NCBI GenBank assembly: GCA_902800965.1
Contig: CADCGK010000003.1
Location: 1-64,000 of the forward strand
Reading direction: 5' to 3'
From: an uncultured Bacteroidia bacterium
GTDB lineage: Bacteria; Bacteroidota; Bacteroidia; Bacteroidales; F082
DNA length: 64,000 nt
Shown: positions 60,591-64,000 of the stretch, piece by piece
Numbering within the stretch: position 1 is the first letter of the stretch
Layout of the letters: each line of letters starts with the position of its first letter
The notes under the pieces: generated by a model
The model's database searches: none
The model's input: the letters and a program-made list of their open reading frames with translations, nothing else
What the model was told of the DNA's origin: nothing
Translations under genes and position numbers: made by a program

Positions 60591-61387
60591 TCCAATCTAA
60601 AGTTTTTGTCTTCCTTCAACCTTTCATATCGTTCTTTGTTGAAGGAGAACTTGGTGCCTTTGCGGCGGCGAGGTTCTTCGCTGTAATGATGCTGGGGCTC
60701 TCGGCTTACAGCACTGCCAAATAGGGCATCGATGCTCATGGAGCACATCTCTTTGCGTTCCCCGTAATAGCGTGATTCGCTTTCGTCCATCTCTTCTTCC
60801 GATTCTTCCAAAATGCCGGTCTGCATCATCTTCTTGTAGAAGTTGCGGCGGTCGAAATGCACGCCTAGGATAGACTCGTAAAGGCGTTGCAGCTCGGGCA
60901 TGGTGAACTGCTCGTCCAACAACCCGAAGCCGATCGGCTCGAAGTGAATATCCTTCTTCAGCTGTTCGGTGGCTTTGCGCAGGATGTAGTCGTGGTCGAA
61001 GGCTAGGGGAGGAACGTCCTCAATGGGGAACCACTGGGCCTTGGCGGCATCGTCGCCTCCTTGCACGTCCGACTTGCGCGCCAACGCGTAGAAGGCGATG
61101 GTGATGACACGCTCGCGGGGATCACGGTTTACAGCGGTGAAAGTGCCGAATTGCTTAAGGTATTCGAGCTTCAGGCCGGTCTCTTCGCACAACTCGCGCA
61201 TGGCGCCCTGCTCGGCCGTCTCGTTGATGTTCATGAAGCCACCTGGGAAAGCCCAGCAGCCTTTGAAAGGCTCGCCACCTCTTTCTATTAATAAGATGTT
61301 AAGACGTTTTCCATCGAAGCCGAATACCACGCAGTCGGTCGTGACGGCAGGGTGGGGATACTTGTAACAATACTTTCCTTGTTCCAT
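60584..61387 (-). CDS. NrtR-type regulator: Nudix domain plus winged helix
   Basis: From ATG 61387 the 267-residue protein has an N-terminal Nudix domain with an intact Nudix box (residues 50-72, GGFMNINETAEQGAMRELCEE followed by TG). A C-terminal winged-helix part (about 150-215) has the NrtR-family signature FTMPELQRLYESILGVHFDRRNFYKKM, and a charged tail of about 55 residues follows. NrtR proteins sense ADP-ribose or related nucleotides and repress NAD metabolism; relatives in Bacteroidota control sugar pathways. An intact Nudix box means hydrolase activity is possible, whereas some regulators have lost it. Two candidate operators flank its promoter, implying autoregulation. The first downstream genes are the VWA-macro and ADP-ribosylglycohydrolase genes. 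Confidence 0.9.
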   Translation of the reverse strand: MEQGKYCYKYPHPAVTTDCVVFGFDGKRLNILLIERGGEPFKGCWAFPGGFMNINETAEQGAMRELCEETGLKLEYLKQFGTFTAVNRDPRERVITIAFYALARKSDVQGGDDAAKAQWFPIEDVPPLAFDHDYILRKATEQLKKDIHFEPIGFGLLDEQFTMPELQRLYESILGVHFDRRNFYKKMMQTGILEESEEEMDESESRYYGERKEMCSMSIDALFGSAVSREPQHHYSEEPRRRKGTKFSFNKERYERLKEDKNFRLEF

Positions 61388-61391
61388 AATT

Positions 61392-61406
61392 GTGTAAATT
61401 TGACGC
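61392..61406. promoter_or_regulatory. candidate NrtR operator, proximal
   Basis: GTGTAAA-T-TTGACGC is an imperfect 7-1-7 palindrome (5 of 7 pairs) between the -7 box and the start codon. Its left half is identical to that of the distal site at 61444. Confidence 0.5.
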
Positions 61407-61413
61407 AAAATTA
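61406..61413 (-). promoter_or_regulatory. -7 promoter element (TAATTTTG) for the NrtR-type gene
   Basis: The minus strand reads TAATTTTG 18 bases before the ATG at 61387, lying between the two palindromes. Confidence 0.5.
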
Positions 61414-61443
61414 CAACAATTTTTGGAACCTGCAAGTATTTTT

Positions 61444-61458
61444 GTGTAAAATTTACAC
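61444..61458. promoter_or_regulatory. candidate NrtR operator, distal (perfect palindrome)
   Basis: GTGTAAA-A-TTTACAC is a perfect 7-1-7 palindrome about 30 bases upstream of the -7 box. Position and resemblance to the proximal site support a dimeric repressor binding here; the regulator encoded just downstream is the obvious candidate. Confidence 0.6.
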
Positions 61459-61469
61459 TTTTTTATCTC

Positions 61470-62021
61470 TTATCTCATCCATCCTTCCACTCGATAGATC
61501 TTTTCCATCAACTTGGTTTCCTCTTTTGTGTTTCCGTCTTTAAACCACACCTCGATGCGTGTTGCATAGTAATCGTCCCAGTCGCCTTCATAGATGACGA
61601 ATTGTTGTCTTTCAACGATTGGACCGAATTCTTTATGGTTTATTACCAAGGCGGTAGAGGCCTCTTTGAGTCGTGAAGCGGATAACTCGATGTTTTCAGT
61701 CACCTCGAAGCAACGCAAATACACCTCGCCATCTGGCAACGCTGGGTAATAGAAGCTATATTTGTAGATACCACCTTGAATCCCGTTCCATAACTGCAGA
61801 TAATCACTCTCCTGAAGGCTCTCGACGTTAGGTGCTGCCGAATCGCTTTCTGTCTTCGGTATATCGTATTCCAGCCCATCTGGTATGGGATGGTTCTTGC
61901 CGAAAGAGCTGGATTGGTATTTAGGAGCGGTTAAGGTGCCTGCTGCCGTTAGGTAAACGGCAACCCCGACCATGACGGCGATAAACAGCACCCACCAATG
62001 TTTAGATATGAAGCTTTTCAT
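61470..62021 (-). CDS. membrane-anchored protein of unknown function
   Basis: The 183-residue protein begins with a short cytoplasmic stretch and one transmembrane helix (WWVLFIAVMVGVAVYLTAAG), so most of it faces the periplasm. The soluble part includes GIYKYSFYYPALPDGEVYLRCFEVTENIELSASRL and later VIYEGDWDDYYATRIEVWFKDG, a beta-rich pattern with acidic and aromatic residues. I do not recognise the family. It follows the 421-residue beta-module protein by 21 bases on the same strand and probably belongs to its transcript. The NrtR operators lie 12 bases after its stop. Confidence 0.7.
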   Translation of the reverse strand: MKSFISKHWWVLFIAVMVGVAVYLTAAGTLTAPKYQSSSFGKNHPIPDGLEYDIPKTESDSAAPNVESLQESDYLQLWNGIQGGIYKYSFYYPALPDGEVYLRCFEVTENIELSASRLKEASTALVINHKEFGPIVERQQFVIYEGDWDDYYATRIEVWFKDGNTKEETKLMEKIYRVEGWMR

Positions 62022-62042
62022 GCTTTGGCCTTTATTAAGTTT

Positions 62043-63308
62043 TTATCTCTTACTTGCATCTTCCGCATCGAATGACAACGCGCTAGATTCTGTAATATAC
62101 TTCCCAGTATTACCGTCATAGACATAGATGTGCATATAGTATGTGTGTTTCCCTGGCAAGGGGTTGATTTCATCATAGTCGAATCCCATGCAGACATTAA
62201 GGTAGCCAGAGACCCATTTTTTGTCGTTTTTCCAATAGTGTTCTTTAATCATTTCTCTTCCATCAGCAAAGTGATGGCGGCGACCATGCTTGTCAGTTTC
62301 CAGTGCACACACTAGTTTCAAGTCGTGTGCTTCGGGAAGAATGAAGTCCAAGTGGAAAGAATAAGTGACGGCGGATACCCCGTCTTCGACATCATTGAGA
62401 TTAAGCCTTTGGTCTTTGAATACCACGGCATTTCCAATGTATTGCTCAATCCTCTGCGACTGACCAAGGAGATCGCCGGTTTTTTCATCGTATGCTGCGA
62501 ATTGATAGTAATAGTTCTTTCCTGCGGATGGGGTATTCAATTGTTTAAACGTCAGTGCGAACGACTTGTCAGTGAATTTGATATTGTCACTCTTGACATC
62601 GTACGATTGGCTCCAGATCAGTTTTTTATTGTCTTTTCCGTATAGGTAATTTCCACTAGAATCTTTGAAACTCAATTGAACTTTGACTTTTCGATTATTG
62701 CATCCCTTCAAGTTGACATCATAGTAAAAAAGGAATGCATCTTCTCCCTTGTTGTTTTTGCCACCTATGAACCTTAGATCTGAGAAAGAAGCGGATCGAC
62801 TTGAACTCGTCTTTTGGGTCTTAGAACTATTGGAGCTGTTGGAATTGCTCGAACTTGACGATCCTGTCAGCTCAAAATCCGAAAAATCTGAACTGCCCAA
62901 AAAAGCGCCCGTCACTTTGTCGGTGACAATGATTTGGTAATAGTAAGTGTTTCTGCCAGAGGGAATGTTGAATTTGGAGTAGGGGATGACTAGCGTTCTG
63001 TCGTTGACGTTGGAGTCGTCGTAATGTATTTCGTGGTTGTTTGAAGCGGTCAACTTGTTATGATTCTTGTTGAAAAGGAAAACGCCTTCTTCATTTTGTA
63101 AATCCACGGATGCGGTAATGGTGTGGCCATAGCATCCCACTACGTTGAGGCTGTAATGGATTACCAACGCCTTTTCTCCGTTGGAGGCTTTACCTCTCGT
63201 GTCAATCCAGGAGCTTGTTACAGTGGCGTATTGGCCCATGGCGTTATTGCTTGCGCTGATGAGGGCAAAAAAGCACATCAGACATAAGATGAACCAGTTT
63301 CTTTTCAT
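62043..63308 (-). CDS. secreted multi-module beta protein of unknown function
   Basis: The 421-residue protein has a signal peptide (ILCLMCFFALISASNNAMG) and three similar ~115-residue modules at about 25-150, 175-290 and 295-415. Modules 1 and 2 share the order G(E/K)..A...Y..N..GC......A/V...F.......L(Y/F)..N and then (R/K)NYYYQ....D..TG..LG. Module 3 keeps PGKHTYYMHIYVYDGNTGKYI. A serine/asparagine-rich linker (SSSSSNSNSSNSSK) joins modules 1 and 2. No T9SS tail is present, so it is probably periplasmic. I do not recognise the family. It has a TATTTTTG promoter. Confidence 0.7.
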   Translation of the reverse strand: MKRNWFILCLMCFFALISASNNAMGQYATVTSSWIDTRGKASNGEKALVIHYSLNVVGCYGHTITASVDLQNEEGVFLFNKNHNKLTASNNHEIHYDDSNVNDRTLVIPYSKFNIPSGRNTYYYQIIVTDKVTGAFLGSSDFSDFELTGSSSSSNSNSSNSSKTQKTSSSRSASFSDLRFIGGKNNKGEDAFLFYYDVNLKGCNNRKVKVQLSFKDSSGNYLYGKDNKKLIWSQSYDVKSDNIKFTDKSFALTFKQLNTPSAGKNYYYQFAAYDEKTGDLLGQSQRIEQYIGNAVVFKDQRLNLNDVEDGVSAVTYSFHLDFILPEAHDLKLVCALETDKHGRRHHFADGREMIKEHYWKNDKKWVSGYLNVCMGFDYDEINPLPGKHTYYMHIYVYDGNTGKYITESSALSFDAEDASKR

Positions 63309-63331
63309 ATTGAGTAGATGTTTTAGACTTC

Positions 63332-63339
63332 CAAAAATA
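63332..63339 (-). promoter_or_regulatory. -7 promoter element (TATTTTTG) for the 421-residue protein
   Basis: The minus strand reads TATTTTTG 23 bases before the ATG at 63308. Confidence 0.5.
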
Positions 63340-63375
63340 GTGAAAAAAATGGTTGTATTTGAAAAAAAATTAAAG

Positions 63376-63759
63376 TTAGACTTCCATCAGCTTGTAAAAA
63401 TCCTCCTGCGTTCCCAGCAAAATGCCCAATAGTCTGGGAATAAGATCGTCGAGTTCGGGCGTGGAATCCATCATGATCTCGGCGGATGCCCACACCATAT
63501 TGCTTTTGGGAACGGTCAGCTTCACCACTTTCTTGGTGTCGTTCACCTCGTTCATGGCTTCCATCACGGCCATCCTGTTGTCGTCGGTGACCTCGAAGAT
63601 GGAAGGCATGGTCAGCTGGAAGAACTGCTCGTCATCGTCGTTGTTGAAGAACAGGAAGTTGCGCATCTGGTATTTGAATTCGATATTGCCGCGGTCGTTG
63701 AATTTTGGGACAAGACCTTGTTCTTTGAGGTAGTTGAAGACTAATTCTGTGGTTTTCAT
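63376..63759 (-). CDS. YbjN-like / type III chaperone-fold protein
   Basis: ATG 63759 gives a 127-residue protein: MKTTELVFNYLKEQGLVPKF, then IEFKYQMRNFLFFNNDDDEQFFQLTMPSIFEV, MAVMEAMNEVNDTKKVVKL and AEIMMDSTPELDDLIPRLLGILLGTQEDFYKLM. The alpha-beta pattern (helix, five strands, helices) is that of YbjN and type III secretion chaperone-like proteins. It is cytoplasmic, with unknown partner. The gene begins four bases after the AAA+ ATPase stop, so the two are likely co-transcribed and may work together. Confidence 0.75.
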   Translation of the reverse strand: MKTTELVFNYLKEQGLVPKFNDRGNIEFKYQMRNFLFFNNDDDEQFFQLTMPSIFEVTDDNRMAVMEAMNEVNDTKKVVKLTVPKSNMVWASAEIMMDSTPELDDLIPRLLGILLGTQEDFYKLMEV

Positions 63760-63763
63760 GGCG

Positions 63764-64000
63764 TTATTTTTTGTAGCCCATTCTCGGTAGGGCGTTGATT
63801 CGTTCGGTGTCTTCCATCCTTGCGCGGATGTTTTCATAGTTTCTCAACGATTCCTTGCTGACGGAAGGCTTCGTGTCGCGGATGGTCTGCTCGAGCATGG
63901 CTTGTGTGATCACGGCATGGGTGAAGGCGGCCGTCATGGCGGTGTCGTTCACGATGAAGGCGATGTCGCTGGCGATATAGCCATCGGTGAGGTCGGCCAT
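63764..64000 (-). CDS. AAA+ ATPase, C-terminal fragment (continues beyond the window)
   Basis: Only the last 78 residues are in the window. The sequence LADLTDGYIASDIAFIVNDTAMTAAF is the lid-domain sensor 2 region of classical AAA ATPases (compare the T.G.SG.DI..I...A..A pattern), followed by a helix ending YENIRARMEDTERINALPRMGYKK. The N-terminal part and Walker motifs lie past base 64000, so the kind of AAA+ protein cannot be decided. It overlaps nothing and precedes the YbjN-like gene by four bases. Confidence 0.75.
   Translation of the reverse strand: MADLTDGYIASDIAFIVNDTAMTAAFTHAVITQAMLEQTIRDTKPSVSKESLRNYENIRARMEDTERINALPRMGYKK

Overview
The window is chromosomal DNA from a member of the Bacteroidota, most likely an anaerobic Bacteroidales from a gut-type habitat. 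Three lines of sequence evidence support this. Six secreted proteins end in the 'YPNP...G.Y..R' C-terminal sorting domain of the type IX secretion system (T9SS). Promoters follow the Bacteroides pattern TTTG-N19-21-TAnnTTTG and there are no Shine-Dalgarno sequences. A 287-residue primary sigma factor of the Bacteroides type is encoded. A HydE-type [FeFe]-hydrogenase maturase, an EtfAB/acyl-CoA dehydrogenase operon and a FeoA-FeoB fusion fit an anaerobic lifestyle. I cannot name the genus.

Layout. 1-7.9 kb: two tandem FtsX/MacB-like permeases (the first cut by the window edge), a sialidase lipoprotein, and a sigma-54 response regulator with its histidine kinase; a possible sigma-54 promoter with a perfect inverted repeat precedes the second permease. 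7.9-13.5 kb: a T9SS adhesin-like protein, an AI-2E-family transporter, an acyl-ACP thioesterase, HydE and a serine hydrolase. 13.5-17.3 kb: etfB-etfA-acyl-CoA dehydrogenase, closed by a terminator. 17.3-23.9 kb: an internally duplicated lipoprotein, a C10 cysteine protease and an S8 subtilisin (both T9SS cargo), and a YhcC-like radical SAM protein. 23.9-24.3 kb: an intricate palindromic element followed by two tRNA-Ser genes. 24.4-29.3 kb: GWxTD protein, LpxL-like acyltransferase, glycosyltransferase, aroQ and an aldo/keto reductase. 29.3-34.2 kb: a cobalamin-riboswitch operon of surface proteins, a YncE/DUF5074-like lipoprotein, a small CWC protein and a BtuF-like binding protein. 34.2-45.8 kb: AddA/RecB-like helicase-nuclease, TamB, TsaD, dGTPase and an unknown secreted protein. 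45.9-50.8 kb: feoAB plus a FeoB-associated peptide, pepD and rpe. 50.9-56 kb: a FISUMP lipoprotein, hicAB, and an rpoD/pnp/rpsO cluster. 56.2-58.5 kb: thioesterase, DNA glycosylase, TSCPD protein and a T9SS protein. 58.5-64 kb: a minus-strand series containing an ADP-ribosylglycohydrolase, a VWA-macro-like fusion, an NrtR-type Nudix regulator with two candidate operators, two proteins of unknown function, a YbjN-like protein and the end of an AAA+ ATPase.

The best candidates for a little-described system are the NrtR / VWA-macro / ADP-ribosylglycohydrolase module (a putative self-regulated NAD or ADP-ribose response unit), the roughly 200-bp multi-hairpin element abutting tRNA-Ser(CGA), and the B12-controlled surface protein with a duplicated domain. 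Across the whole window, gene ends and starts are decorated with tandem arrays of about 7-8 bp, different in sequence but nearly constant in period, often containing the stop codon itself. Convergent genes are packed with 0-5 bp gaps or overlap.
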